This document shows positions 43,453 through 52,905 of a DNA stretch of 64,000 bases, piece after piece. Under the pieces are notes generated by a model, which saw only the letters and a list, made by a program, of their open reading frames with translations, did not search any database and was not told where the DNA came from. Position numbers and translations under genes: made by a program. Origin of the DNA: Chryseobacterium sp. MYb7 (GTDB lineage: Bacteria > Bacteroidota > Bacteroidia > Flavobacteriales > Weeksellaceae); contig NZ_PCOU01000024.1 in the NCBI RefSeq assembly GCF_002979455.1, positions 21,393 to 85,392 of the forward strand. The letters run 5' to 3'. Each line of letters starts with the position of its first letter. Positions within the stretch are counted from its first letter, which is position 1.

Positions 43453-45876
43453 TTAAAAATTAAAATTAAGCCTTCCAAAGAAATAATTCCCCAGTGTTCC
43501 CATCTGAACCGGCGCATATTTGAATACTCCATAGTATGAATTTTCATAAATCTGGCGATCCGGGAAGACATCAAACACATTGTTGGCTCCTACCGTAAAG
43601 TTGATACTTTTTGTAATATCATACCCAACACTGATGTCGGTTACTACTTTCGGAGAAAACTCCTGCACACCTCCAAAAGGATAGCCATCTCTTATTACTT
43701 TACCAAAATAGGTATTTCTTACGAGAAAATTGAACTTCCCGATTCCATAATTTAATCCTAATGAAGCTTTTGTTTTGGGAGACAGCGTTTCAATGATATT
43801 GATCTGATCCGGTCCAAAAAATTCATTTTGTGGAGTTCCTAAGTTTTCCGGAAAATGGAAATCTGTGATTTTAGTTTCGGTATAGTTTCCGGCAAGATTG
43901 ATATTTAGTTTTCCGTTACCGAGAATCCAGTCATAGGAAACTACTACATCTACTCCTTTAGTTTCGGTATCAATGGCATTGGCAAAGAACCTTCCGCTTT
44001 CTACCTTAAACTGTTCTAATCTTGGATCGGTAATATTGCTGGTAATTACGATCCTGTTTTTCACCTTTATCCAGTATCCATCTACGGTAATGAATAATCC
44101 TTTTGCAGGTTTTAAAGTGAATCCGGCGCTTCCATTAACGGAAGTTTCCTGCTTAAGTTTATCAAATCCAAGAATTCTTGCAGCATCACTGTCATTTCTG
44201 AAAATCCCTTTGGTTACAATTCCGGAACCGGAGGTAGAAATATCGGCATAAGAGTTATTAAAATACTGCTGTTGAAGAGAAGGTGCTCTGAATCCTGTTC
44301 CTACCGCCGCTCTTACTGCATAGTTTTTTACAAACTCATATCGCACCGCCAATTTTCCATTCAGCGTATTTCCAAAATCTGAATAATTTTCAAATCTTGC
44401 AGCCGCATCAATATTCAGTTTTTTATCTAAATCATAGGAAACATCTGCATACACTGCTGTTGAATGTCTGTCTTTCTTCAATGCATTATTGGGAGAAAAC
44501 CCAATAAAAGATTGAGATCCGCCCGCACCCAGTACTGTTGATACTTCTGTGGCAACATTTCCGTTGATGTCATATTGAGTGTAAGATGCTTCATCACCCG
44601 CTTTGATCTGGTATTGTTCAAATCTGAATTCTCCTCCAAATGCAATATTGATACGGTTGATATTTTTAGAAACATCAAGATTAATGGTATTCTGAAGGAA
44701 GCTGTGTTCTCCGGCATAAAATCGGGTGGGTGATTTTACCCCCAGTGAAGCATTATTCGTATTGTTTACATTATAATTGAAGGTGTTGCTTCCAAAGGTA
44801 TTGCTAAGGTCGAAAAACCAATCGTTGACATTATATTTCGCTCCTACAGCGTAAGAAAGATCATACACCTGGGATGCAAGGTTTGCCTGAAAACCGTTCG
44901 GATAAATGGATGAAACCACATTAGATGTTTCGCTGGGAAGCCTTCTGAAACCAAATCCTTTTCCTTCTTTGATACTAAAACCTCCGAAAGAATACATTTT
45001 AAAATGATCGTTAAAAGGATATTCTGCATTGAAAAATAGCTGTCCCTGTCTGATTTGTGCATCTCCGATCTGAAAATTAAAATCGTCACGGGTTAATCCT
45101 CTTTCCTGAATCTTTGCATCATCCGCCGCTCTTGCAGCAGCAGGATCATCGGCAAATGCATACGCAAAATTATTTCCGAAAATATCAAGATCATGATTTT
45201 GTGTTCTTGTGGTTTTCCCTCTGTGGCTTAATTGTAATGAAAGATTAATATAACTGTCTTTTTTCCCTAATGAAGTTCCGTAGTTCGCTCCTGCCTGATA
45301 AGTATCACCATCATTTCTTCCGGTTAATCCATAGGTAAGACTTGCTGAAGCTCCTATATTTTTCTTCAGAATAATGTTGATGACTCCTGCAATGGCATCA
45401 GAACCGTATTGTGCTGCGGCCCCGTCTCTTAAGACCTCAATTCTGTCAATAGCAATCACCGGAATGGCGCTCAGATCTGTTCCTACTGAGCCATTTCCTA
45501 CTGTATTCTGATAATTTACTAAAGACGTAGAATGCCTTCTTTTTCCGTTAAGCAGCACCAGAACCTGATCAGGTCCCATCCCTCTTAAGGTTACAGGATC
45601 TATATGCTCTGTACCATCCGAAGCAGTCTGTCTCACTGCATTAAACGATGGTATTACGTAGTTCAAGAGATCCTGAGCTGTCATTTGCGGAGAACTTCTC
45701 TGGATTTTGTCGATATTAATTACATCTACAGGAACGGGTGTCTCCAGCTTTGTCCTTTTGACATTACGGTTTCCTACAATGATAATATCTTCAATTTGTT
45801 TTCCTTTTTCCTCACTTTCCTGAGCAGCGGCCAGAATTGCTCCAAGCAATAATACAGCTGTACTTAATTTTTTCAT
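43453..45876 (-). CDS. TonB-dependent outer-membrane receptor, SAM-riboswitch controlled
   Basis: The protein (807 residues from the ATG at 45876; a TTG five codons earlier is unlikely) has a signal peptide (KLSTAVLLLGAILAAAQ), a plug domain (about 35-150, with PVPVDVINIDKIQRSSPQ and VLRDGAAAQYGSDAIAGVIN) and a 22-strand barrel ending in FFGRLNFNF. It takes up a substrate too large or scarce for porins, using the TonB/ExbBD system. It lies about 95 bases downstream of a SAM-I aptamer and is coupled to an APC permease, so the substrate is probably methionine-related. No vitamin B12 element is seen. Confidence 0.92.
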   Translation of the reverse strand: MKKLSTAVLLLGAILAAAQESEEKGKQIEDIIIVGNRNVKRTKLETPVPVDVINIDKIQRSSPQMTAQDLLNYVIPSFNAVRQTASDGTEHIDPVTLRGMGPDQVLVLLNGKRRHSTSLVNYQNTVGNGSVGTDLSAIPVIAIDRIEVLRDGAAAQYGSDAIAGVINIILKKNIGASASLTYGLTGRNDGDTYQAGANYGTSLGKKDSYINLSLQLSHRGKTTRTQNHDLDIFGNNFAYAFADDPAAARAADDAKIQERGLTRDDFNFQIGDAQIRQGQLFFNAEYPFNDHFKMYSFGGFSIKEGKGFGFRRLPSETSNVVSSIYPNGFQANLASQVYDLSYAVGAKYNVNDWFFDLSNTFGSNTFNYNVNNTNNASLGVKSPTRFYAGEHSFLQNTINLDVSKNINRINIAFGGEFRFEQYQIKAGDEASYTQYDINGNVATEVSTVLGAGGSQSFIGFSPNNALKKDRHSTAVYADVSYDLDKKLNIDAAARFENYSDFGNTLNGKLAVRYEFVKNYAVRAAVGTGFRAPSLQQQYFNNSYADISTSGSGIVTKGIFRNDSDAARILGFDKLKQETSVNGSAGFTLKPAKGLFITVDGYWIKVKNRIVITSNITDPRLEQFKVESGRFFANAIDTETKGVDVVVSYDWILGNGKLNINLAGNYTETKITDFHFPENLGTPQNEFFGPDQINIIETLSPKTKASLGLNYGIGKFNFLVRNTYFGKVIRDGYPFGGVQEFSPKVVTDISVGYDITKSINFTVGANNVFDVFPDRQIYENSYYGVFKYAPVQMGTLGNYFFGRLNFNF

Positions 45877-45970
45877 TTTTATTCTTGCCAATTAATAATG
45901 TGAGTCTGACGGATGTTTCCGCAGATACACAGGACTTCAAGAAATGGAATTCATATAGAATATTGACTTC

Positions 45971-46075
45971 ACTTATCTCCCCCTGAGGGTTGGAATTAGC
46001 ACCTTTACACTTCTGAAACCGTGTAGGTTGCTAAGGTTTCACGGGGCCAAATCCCTCCACCTTTCTTGATAAATC
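45971..46075 (-). promoter_or_regulatory. SAM-I (S-box) riboswitch
   Basis: Reading the minus strand from 46075, the aptamer shows all conserved S-box blocks in order: TTATCAAGAAAGGTGGAGGG, GGCCC, TGAAACC, AGCAACC, GGTGCTAATTCC and the closing GAGATAAG, which re-pairs with the first TTATC. SAM binding should turn down the receptor and permease genes when methionine/SAM is plentiful. The 95-base stretch to the ATG holds a CGGA/TCCG hairpin (about 45915) that could be the expression platform. Confidence 0.93.
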
Positions 46076-46080
46076 TACTG

Positions 46081-46111
46081 CAAAAGTAGACTATTTTTTT
46101 AAATGTACAAA
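46081..46111 (-). promoter_or_regulatory. Promoter of the SAM-riboswitch operon
   Basis: On the minus strand TTTG (46108-46111), 19 bases, then TACTTTTG (46081-46088). Both boxes and the spacing match the flavobacterial sigma-A consensus exactly; the aptamer begins a few bases after the expected start of transcription. Confidence 0.75.
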
Positions 46112-46148
46112 AAAGGCAAATCTGCTACATTGCAAATTTGCCTTTTTT
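46109..46148 (-). terminator. Terminator of the GH13 amylase gene
   Basis: AAAAAAGGCAAAT (46109-46121) pairs with ATTTGCCTTTTTT (46136-46148). It lies 160 bases after the amylase stop codon, and its far edge overlaps the -33 box of the riboswitch promoter. The rest of 46149-46310 shows no feature. Confidence 0.8.
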
Positions 46149-46310
46149 TATAGAACTTGTTTACACTTTTATTTTTGAACCATTAAGATTTAATAAGAGT
46201 TTAAGAGTATTAAGAGAAGCTTCGTTTTACGCTTAAAAATCAGAATGATTCATCTTAAATACTTCTTAATGGTTTAATATATTCAACATTTTTTATAAGT
46301 CTAAACGCTT

Positions 46311-49148
46311 TTATTTAATGATCATCTTTTGAATCGCAATTCCCGTGTCTGATTTCAGCTGTACCAGATAAGTTCCTGTCGGATAACTGATTTTCGCTTC
46401 ATAGGTACCATTTTCTTTATCCAGCTTGAATGAATCCAGTCTTTTACCCGTCATATCAAAAATCAAAATTTCTCCGTTTTTTGCTTTGCTGAAAACTAAT
46501 TGAGCAATTCCATTTTTGACTGGATTATCTGCAATCTGAAGTGACAATTTGTTGGCTGCATTGGTATCTGCAGTTGACAAAGCACCTGCATAATTTCCAA
46601 AGATTCTGAATTCTCCCGGCTGTAGAGTAATCGGAGCCGTTGTGGAGACTACATTTGAGATACTGTCATCCATCAGATTTTGCCATTGACCTGTGTAAGG
46701 GAAATAAGGCACTACATTCTGTACGGATGTAGTATAATTAGCCAGTACCACAACATTCTTTGTTCCTGTTGTAATAGCTGTATCATACACGTAAATTCTT
46801 GTGATCAGGCCATTAGGATCATTCGTAAGGTTATTGGATTCTATACTGTAAGTTTTAGATTTAAAAACCGGATGGCTGTTTCTGATATTGATGATTTTAG
46901 CCCATGTATCATACACTGCTTTTCTGTTTGCATTCGTATCATATCCTAAAGTAAATGCGATAGGTTTCTCATCTGTTCTACAACCATTGTCGATAGTACC
47001 ATTCGCACATCTGTTGATGCTGAATTCATATCCTAATTCGCCAAACTGCCAGATCATTTTCGGACCGGGAATAGTAAAGAAGGTAGCACCGAAAGTTTTC
47101 ATTCTTTCAAGAGCGGTATTCAGGTCTTTCACATTATAACTTCCGTTAGTAGCTCCGTATGCAAGATTTTTAAACATTAATCTTTCTTCATCATGGCTTT
47201 CTCCATAGCCTACAGCACTCATATTGGTAAAACCGTGAAGACTGTGGTTCATACGGTCATAATTGCTGTTTTCCTGATATCCCATTGTATTCTGATTGTA
47301 AGGATCTGTCTGTTTATTCCAAAGCATAACACCTTTTCCTTCTGCGATTCTGTAGTTCGCCCATTGCTGTTCTTCTACATCTGTTCCAAGGTGTTCAAAG
47401 ATCATATAAGAATTCGGATCAAGAGCCCATTGTCTGTCTGCATAGTGTTTCATGATATCCACTCTGTCCTGCTGATAAGCGTTGGTACATGTTTCATCGT
47501 TTTCAGAACAGCTTTGAGTGAATCCTTTTGTCAAGTCCCAACGGAATCCGTCTATGTGATATTCAGTCAGCCATTGCTCAAGACATCTTTCAACGTAATA
47601 TTGCGTTGAAGGACTGGTGTGGTTAAAATCATTGAATACATTGTATGAATGTTTCGGAACCTGATTAAAATAAGGGTTGTTCGCTGCCACATCGCCATAG
47701 CCGTCTCCATCCGGATCTACATTCCAAAGTCTTACCAAAGGAGAACGTCCTGTAGCATGGTTAAACGCCACATCCAGAATCACAGCAATTCCGTTTTGGT
47801 GGCACAGATCTACAAATTCTTTGAATTTTTCCGGAGTTCCATAGGCTTTGTCCAATGCATAATGGAAGGATGTATTATATCCCCAGGAAAGATTTCCTTC
47901 AAACTCCATGATTGGCATTAATTCTATGGCATTGATTTTTAAATTTTTTAAATAAGAAATTTTATTGATCAATGACTGCCAGTTCTTTTCCTGTGTAAAG
48001 TCTCTCAATAACAATTCATAAACTAACAAATCTTCTTTCGCTGGTCTCTGAAAATTGGTAACCTGCCAATTGTAAGCGGTCTGCCCTGTTTTAAATGTTG
48101 AAACTTCAAATCCCTGTCCGGCAGGAAATGCTGGCAGGTTCGGATAAGTAGAAGCTGAAATCCACTGATCATCGTAAGAAGACAAAATTTGCGGTGAATA
48201 AGGATCTGCTACTTTTCTCAAATCATTGGTTCTGTATTGGAAGGTATAGAGCTGCTGAGGAGTAATTCCATTGAGCTCAATCCAGTACAAATCAGGATTT
48301 GTAGTATCTCTTTTCATTAAATAGGTATCATTCACCGCCCAGTTATTGAAACTTCCGATAACATGTACAAAGCTTTTCCCGGGAGCATATAAAGCCAGCC
48401 CTACTTTGGTTTGATCTGTCGGGTTATAATTGATACCTTGTCTCATCCAGTTCGGTATTGCTTCAGAAACCACGTTTCTAGGAACCTGTAAAATGAATGT
48501 TGCACTTTTAGAATTGCTTCCCTGTGTGGCAACAAGTTCCATACTGGCATCCTGAGTAACTGTATAGTTGTAAGAATAGGACTGTGACAGAGTTGTTGTA
48601 GAGTTAACAACTGTTCCGTTGGCTTTTAACTGAAATGTTGCATTGACATTGGTTGAAGCCGTAATAGTAATGGAATTCCCCACAGGAACTGTGGTAAGGC
48701 TATTCGCCAGAGGATTGGTAAGATTTAAGCTTAAAGTCCCTACGTTTACAAAAATATCGGGTGAGGTCTGATGGGATCCTGTTTTATCTTTTAATAAAAA
48801 TCCAAACCTTCCAATTCCTGTTCTTCCATAAAAAGAAGTTGGTGTAAAAGTAAGCGAATAGGTATCTGTTCCTGCATTATAATTCAGTTTATTCAAATCA
48901 TTGGAGTTATTCCAGCTGCCATTGGTAGGACAATCCTGGCTGTTCTGATAATTGGTATCAAAAGACCATGTCCAGATATAAATGGCATTATTGGAAACTC
49001 CCCATGCAGATTCGTCAATCTGATTTCCCGGAACGGTAAGCGTGACAGCATCTGTTTCATTGAATGGATTTGGGGTAATGGTGTAACTGATCTGCCCAAA
49101 AACAACTATTGTAATCAGCAGAAAAACAACGGAATAAAATTTTTTCAT
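46311..49148 (-). CDS. Secreted GH13 alpha-amylase-like enzyme with T9SS C-terminal domain
   Basis: The 945-residue protein has a signal peptide (KFYSVVFLLITIVVFG), an Ig-like starch-binding domain, a CBM48-like domain (about 240-330) and a GH13 catalytic barrel with the four regions DVAFNHA, GFRWDLTKG (nucleophile Asp, about 534), IFEHLG (acid Glu, about 583) and ESHDEE (Asp, about 652). The end carries a T9SS sorting domain finishing with QKMIIK. It should be exported to the cell surface to hydrolyse alpha-glucans. Single gene. Confidence 0.9.
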   Translation of the reverse strand: MKKFYSVVFLLITIVVFGQISYTITPNPFNETDAVTLTVPGNQIDESAWGVSNNAIYIWTWSFDTNYQNSQDCPTNGSWNNSNDLNKLNYNAGTDTYSLTFTPTSFYGRTGIGRFGFLLKDKTGSHQTSPDIFVNVGTLSLNLTNPLANSLTTVPVGNSITITASTNVNATFQLKANGTVVNSTTTLSQSYSYNYTVTQDASMELVATQGSNSKSATFILQVPRNVVSEAIPNWMRQGINYNPTDQTKVGLALYAPGKSFVHVIGSFNNWAVNDTYLMKRDTTNPDLYWIELNGITPQQLYTFQYRTNDLRKVADPYSPQILSSYDDQWISASTYPNLPAFPAGQGFEVSTFKTGQTAYNWQVTNFQRPAKEDLLVYELLLRDFTQEKNWQSLINKISYLKNLKINAIELMPIMEFEGNLSWGYNTSFHYALDKAYGTPEKFKEFVDLCHQNGIAVILDVAFNHATGRSPLVRLWNVDPDGDGYGDVAANNPYFNQVPKHSYNVFNDFNHTSPSTQYYVERCLEQWLTEYHIDGFRWDLTKGFTQSCSENDETCTNAYQQDRVDIMKHYADRQWALDPNSYMIFEHLGTDVEEQQWANYRIAEGKGVMLWNKQTDPYNQNTMGYQENSNYDRMNHSLHGFTNMSAVGYGESHDEERLMFKNLAYGATNGSYNVKDLNTALERMKTFGATFFTIPGPKMIWQFGELGYEFSINRCANGTIDNGCRTDEKPIAFTLGYDTNANRKAVYDTWAKIINIRNSHPVFKSKTYSIESNNLTNDPNGLITRIYVYDTAITTGTKNVVVLANYTTSVQNVVPYFPYTGQWQNLMDDSISNVVSTTAPITLQPGEFRIFGNYAGALSTADTNAANKLSLQIADNPVKNGIAQLVFSKAKNGEILIFDMTGKRLDSFKLDKENGTYEAKISYPTGTYLVQLKSDTGIAIQKMIIK

Positions 49149-49242
49149 GTCTTATTTTTTATCGAATATAATATTAATTTTTATTCATACTCATTATTTT
49201 GATGAGATATTTCATTTTCAGAAGAAAAAGACAAAATAAAAA

Positions 49243-49267
49243 AGGCTCATGAAATTTTCATGAGCCT
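49243..49267 (-). terminator. Terminator of the FISUMP protein gene
   Basis: AGGCTCATGAAA (49243-49254) and TTTCATGAGCCT (49256-49267) form a 12-bp perfect stem, with T residues following on the minus strand. Confidence 0.8.
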
Positions 49268-49326
49268 CCCAATAAAAGTAATTGTAATGAACTATTTTTT
49301 ATATGACGAATATCTTATGAAACAGA

Positions 49327-51405
49327 TTAATCTTTTATAATTTTTTTAGAAACAATCTGTCCGTTCTTTAATTTTAATTCTACGATGTATAATCCAGAAG
49401 GAAGTTCAGTCATGTTGATCTGATTATCCGAAAACTGTACATTCATTCTCTGTCCTACTACATTGGTAACGTTTACTTTTTCAATCACTGAATCTGATTT
49501 TACCATAAGAATTCCTTTTGTAGGGTTAGGATACATTCCTATGACAGCTTTATTTAGCTTAATTTCAGATGTGCTTAAAGAAGATGTAGGCTTGATGCAT
49601 CTTACTGATGCTCCCTGCCCTCTCATAGCTCCTGCCGATGGATTGGCAATAGTAGTTCCAATATACAGATATTTTCCTCCTGAGCTTGAGGTATCAGAAC
49701 TCCAGAAATATCCTCTTTGTCCTACATACGTAAAGTTACCATCACTGGAGCTTCTGAAGCCTCCTGCCGGTAATTTAAGATGACTGTTGTAAGCCGTTGT
49801 AGGGTTAGCAATACTTTCCGCTCCTACTAAAGAGGTCCAATCTGCCTGAGAAGGCATTTTCCAGTCTGGCCCAATGGCTTTACAAGGATCTACGCCTACA
49901 GATGCATTAACGTCTGCTACCGACGCTCCACTCCATGTATCTCCACCAGAAAAGCCAGCCCACCATGCCGGAGCCCCTGCAATATAACCTCCTGCAGTTG
50001 TGCTTGTTCCTTCCGGTGTGTTAGGTGATGGAGCCTGTACCACCTGAGAATTTCTAAGCTGGTGCCCGTCATCCCATCTTCCCCATTGGAAAAGATCTCC
50101 GTATGAGTTGGCATCTGCCATTGATGAAGCAACCTGCGTGCTTCCCAGATTCTGCTGAAGCCATATTTTTCCGTCTGATCCTCTTACCGTAGTATAAGCA
50201 ACCTGCTGACCACGATACATAAAGCTCACACAGCCTATGTCACCCGCATTTGATCCTGGATCTGTATTGCTGCATGTTTGTGGATTCAGGTTCAGAGAAA
50301 TTCTTTTAACCTTGGTTGTATTTTCAGAATAAGCCAAAACAAGGTAGTTCTGTGCTTTATCAATTGCTAAATCATTGTATTTTGCTTCACCATCCGAAAC
50401 AAAATCTCCTCCAAAAGGAATCCAGTTCTGTGAATCGTCCAATTTATAAACGGTATTTCTCAGGAAGTTATCATTTTCAAAACGGCTCGCCACCACATAA
50501 GGTGTTCCGGATCCGGTAACTGCTAAAGCAACATGTTGTACTCTTCCATCAGAAAAGTTGGCATTTCCAACCTGTACCCAGGAGTTTCCATCAAATTTTT
50601 TAACATTTATTTTCCTTCCTCCTCCTGAGTTGGATACATAAGCTACATAAATCTTGTTGGATCCATCCAAAGCGATATCAGCATTATACTGTTCTCCTGA
50701 TGATGAAGCATCTGCAGCAGCACCGCCTACTAAAGTCCAGTTTTGTGTAGAGTTTGCATCTGTACTGTTTTGATATACCTTCAACCCTCCGGAAACATTA
50801 CAGGTATAGATCATATTATTAGATCCGATGACCATTTCAGCAAATTCAGCACCTCCGGAAAAGCCCGCATTTCCTACCTGCTCCCAAGCTCCGCCAAAAT
50901 ATCTTTTTACTGTTCCTGAACCATATGATCCGTAAGTGAATATAATATTATCGGAAGATACCGCAGAAGCCTGATAATTTACAGAACTGTCTGTAGCATT
51001 AGGAAGCTGAGACCATAATGATCCTGTATATAAACGTACTTCCATGCCTGAACCCGGGTAACCAAGCTGATTGGTATAATAAATACTGTTTCCGTTCGGG
51101 CTTACAGATAATGAGTTGTAAGTAGCTGTTCCAGTAGTAACCCCAGCCGTTCCGCCTAAGTAAGACCATGAAGTTCCGTTGAATTTCTGAACAGAACCTT
51201 TGGCTACTGAAACATCATAATATGAGAGATAATAGTTCCCTGAATTATCAATAACAAGATTATTAAAACTGCTTCCTCCTGCAGATACATCCTGAACCCC
51301 TCCTACATTTTCCCATTGCTGGGCATACATACAGCTTCCAGCAACGGTTAGCAACGCTAATCCCGTTCTGATTTTTCGTATTGCAAAATGTAAATCTTTA
51401 AACAT
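49327..51405 (-). CDS. T9SS-secreted protein with beta-propeller-like repeats and FISUMP domain
   Basis: The 692-residue protein has a signal peptide (up to SCMYAQ), an N-terminal array of repeated strands with SYLGG / WVQVGNA / YVAYVSNSGG motifs resembling a six- or seven-bladed propeller (about 25-370), a FISUMP domain (about 390-605, with DGKIWLQQNLGS and DWKMPSQADWTSLVG) and a C-terminal T9SS sorting domain (IGMYPNPTKGILMV ... SKKIIKD). It is a surface or secreted protein of unknown substrate. A TACTTTTG box lies at 51451-51458. Confidence 0.85.
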   Translation of the reverse strand: MFKDLHFAIRKIRTGLALLTVAGSCMYAQQWENVGGVQDVSAGGSSFNNLVIDNSGNYYLSYYDVSVAKGSVQKFNGTSWSYLGGTAGVTTGTATYNSLSVSPNGNSIYYTNQLGYPGSGMEVRLYTGSLWSQLPNATDSSVNYQASAVSSDNIIFTYGSYGSGTVKRYFGGAWEQVGNAGFSGGAEFAEMVIGSNNMIYTCNVSGGLKVYQNSTDANSTQNWTLVGGAAADASSSGEQYNADIALDGSNKIYVAYVSNSGGGRKINVKKFDGNSWVQVGNANFSDGRVQHVALAVTGSGTPYVVASRFENDNFLRNTVYKLDDSQNWIPFGGDFVSDGEAKYNDLAIDKAQNYLVLAYSENTTKVKRISLNLNPQTCSNTDPGSNAGDIGCVSFMYRGQQVAYTTVRGSDGKIWLQQNLGSTQVASSMADANSYGDLFQWGRWDDGHQLRNSQVVQAPSPNTPEGTSTTAGGYIAGAPAWWAGFSGGDTWSGASVADVNASVGVDPCKAIGPDWKMPSQADWTSLVGAESIANPTTAYNSHLKLPAGGFRSSSDGNFTYVGQRGYFWSSDTSSSGGKYLYIGTTIANPSAGAMRGQGASVRCIKPTSSLSTSEIKLNKAVIGMYPNPTKGILMVKSDSVIEKVNVTNVVGQRMNVQFSDNQINMTELPSGLYIVELKLKNGQIVSKKIIKD

Positions 51406-51450
51406 ATGAAATATTATTTTTAATTATTCTAAATTTAATTTAATTTTGCG

Positions 51451-51458
51451 CAAAAGTA
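51451..51458 (-). promoter_or_regulatory. -7 promoter element of the FISUMP gene
   Basis: Minus strand TACTTTTG, an exact match, 46 bases before the ATG at 51405, in the divergent region shared with the AraC regulator. Confidence 0.45.
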
Positions 51459-51540
51459 CCTCACATTATTAACCCCGAGTTATCATTTTCGAACTTTTGG
51501 TTATCCTGCGAAGGACTTTTTCCCTTAAGTAAGTTGTACC

Positions 51541-52434
51541 ATGGCTGTAAAAATGTGTTGTATGAGGAATCAATATAAAAGTGGACTTTTGTTCAGATCC
51601 GAAGACATCAAAATCATCATACAGGAAGATCTGTGCCCTGACCAATCCTTCAAGTCTCATATGCTGGAAGGCAAGTCCAGTTTTAATCTTATTTTCATGC
51701 TGAGTGATGGCATTAATTTAGAAGGTCATGATTGCGGAACTAAATTTCAATTCAAGAAAAATCAATATATCCTCCATTATTCACCAAAAGAAAGTGTTGC
51801 TGAACTATGGACAGAAAATCAGGAAATCCTGAGATATCTTCAGATTCAGATTAATTATCAATATATTTTTAACCTCATCAATCCGGAACTTAATCTTGAG
51901 AATGCTGAAATTCTGGAAAATATGATTCATAATAATTTCATTTTCCTTCATAAAGAAACGCCGCCGGATATGACGGTTGAAATGCATATGATTGTAAAGG
52001 AGATTCTAGGCTATACCAAAAAAGGAATCATGCAGAAATTATTCATAGAAGCAAAAATTATCAAACTCCTTATTTTGATTTTTGAACAGTTCAATGAGAA
52101 AAACACATTGGAATCTATTCCCAAAACACCGGAAATCATCAGAAAATTCATTGATGAAAATTACCATAGAAATATAAAAGCGGAAGAGATCGGAAAATAT
52201 ATGGGTTTGAATCAAAATATAATAAGAAAGGAATTCAAGGCTCAGTATCATACAACGATTGCTCATTATATTTCGGAACTCAGAATGCTGAAAGCCAGAA
52301 AACTGATCACAGATAAAGAAATTATGATCAAAGAAATTGCTATTGAGTGTGGTTATGAATACCTGCAGAATTTTACACGGGCTTTTAAAAAGAAATTTGG
52401 AGTGTCTCCGGAAAGTCTGAGGAATAATAAATAG
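51541..52434 (+). CDS. AraC family transcriptional regulator
   Basis: The 297-residue protein has an N-terminal ligand-sensing region (about 10-180) and two C-terminal helix-turn-helix motifs (about 205-290; IKAEEIGKYMGLNQNIIRK and KEIAIECGYEYLQNFTRAFK, then KKFGVSPESLR). It is divergent from the FISUMP gene and could control it. The ligand is unknown. The start may be any of Met1, Met5 or Met8. Confidence 0.88.
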   Translation: MAVKMCCMRNQYKSGLLFRSEDIKIIIQEDLCPDQSFKSHMLEGKSSFNLIFMLSDGINLEGHDCGTKFQFKKNQYILHYSPKESVAELWTENQEILRYLQIQINYQYIFNLINPELNLENAEILENMIHNNFIFLHKETPPDMTVEMHMIVKEILGYTKKGIMQKLFIEAKIIKLLILIFEQFNEKNTLESIPKTPEIIRKFIDENYHRNIKAEEIGKYMGLNQNIIRKEFKAQYHTTIAHYISELRMLKARKLITDKEIMIKEIAIECGYEYLQNFTRAFKKKFGVSPESLRNNK

Positions 52435-52435
52435 A

Positions 52436-52463
52436 AAAACCGCTTAATTGCTTAAACGGTTTT
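52436..52463 (+). terminator. Terminator of the AraC gene
   Basis: AAAACCG (52436-52442) pairs with CGGTTTT (52457-52463), with inner TTAA/TTAA pairing. Confidence 0.6.
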
Positions 52464-52527
52464 GTATATGTTGTTTTGCTTTGATATTACTTTTTCAGAA
52501 TTAAGGTGAAAAAGCAATGACAATCAA

Positions 52528-52812
52528 TTAATGATGATGTCCGTGATCGTGAAGGAAAGGTCCGTTTCCTTTAGGCTCGTTATAGATAACTTCTACACCT
52601 TCCTGCTCAGTAATAAGCTTTCTTCTGATATCTTCAGGATCGAAAGGCTTTACTTTTCCGAAATACTCTTTCAAACCTTCAGTTAGCCACATTGGGATTA
52701 CTAATCCGAAGAACATAAAAATACACCAGAATCCTACTAAGAACATAGTAATGAAGAATATAGTCCAAAGGAACTGGTAAAACGGCCAAAATGCTGATAA
52801 TATCGTTATCAT
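52528..52812 (-). CDS. Small two-helix membrane protein with His-rich tail
   Basis: The 94-residue protein (ATG at 52812) has one or two membrane helices (about 7-42) and a soluble tail ending DHGHHH, which could bind a metal. A seven-codon extension from a TTG at 52833 is ruled out because that TTG lies inside the promoter -7 box (52831-52838). No family is recognised. It is adjacent to class I fumarase but behind its own promoter. Confidence 0.7.
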   Translation of the reverse strand: MITILSAFWPFYQFLWTIFFITMFLVGFWCIFMFFGLVIPMWLTEGLKEYFGKVKPFDPEDIRRKLITEQEGVEVIYNEPKGNGPFLHDHGHHH

Positions 52813-52830
52813 TCTCTTAAAGATTTTAGG

Positions 52831-52862
52831 CAAAAATAGAACTTTTTTCCTTTTTACACAAA
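52831..52862 (-). promoter_or_regulatory. Promoter of the small membrane protein gene
   Basis: On the minus strand TTTG (52859-52862), 20 bases, then TATTTTTG (52831-52838), 18 bases before the ATG. This is one of the best matches to the consensus in the window. Confidence 0.65.
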
Positions 52863-52905
52863 AGATCAGGGTTCTATTTTGTTATTTATTTTAATTTTAA
52901 ACTAA

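Noticed and set aside
45971..46075. Cobalamin riboswitch before the TonB receptor
   Set aside because: TonB receptors often follow B12 switches, but the conserved blocks are those of the S-box, and no B12-box was seen.
47193..47609. 138-codon plus-strand open frame
   Set aside because: It is antisense to the GH13 catalytic barrel.
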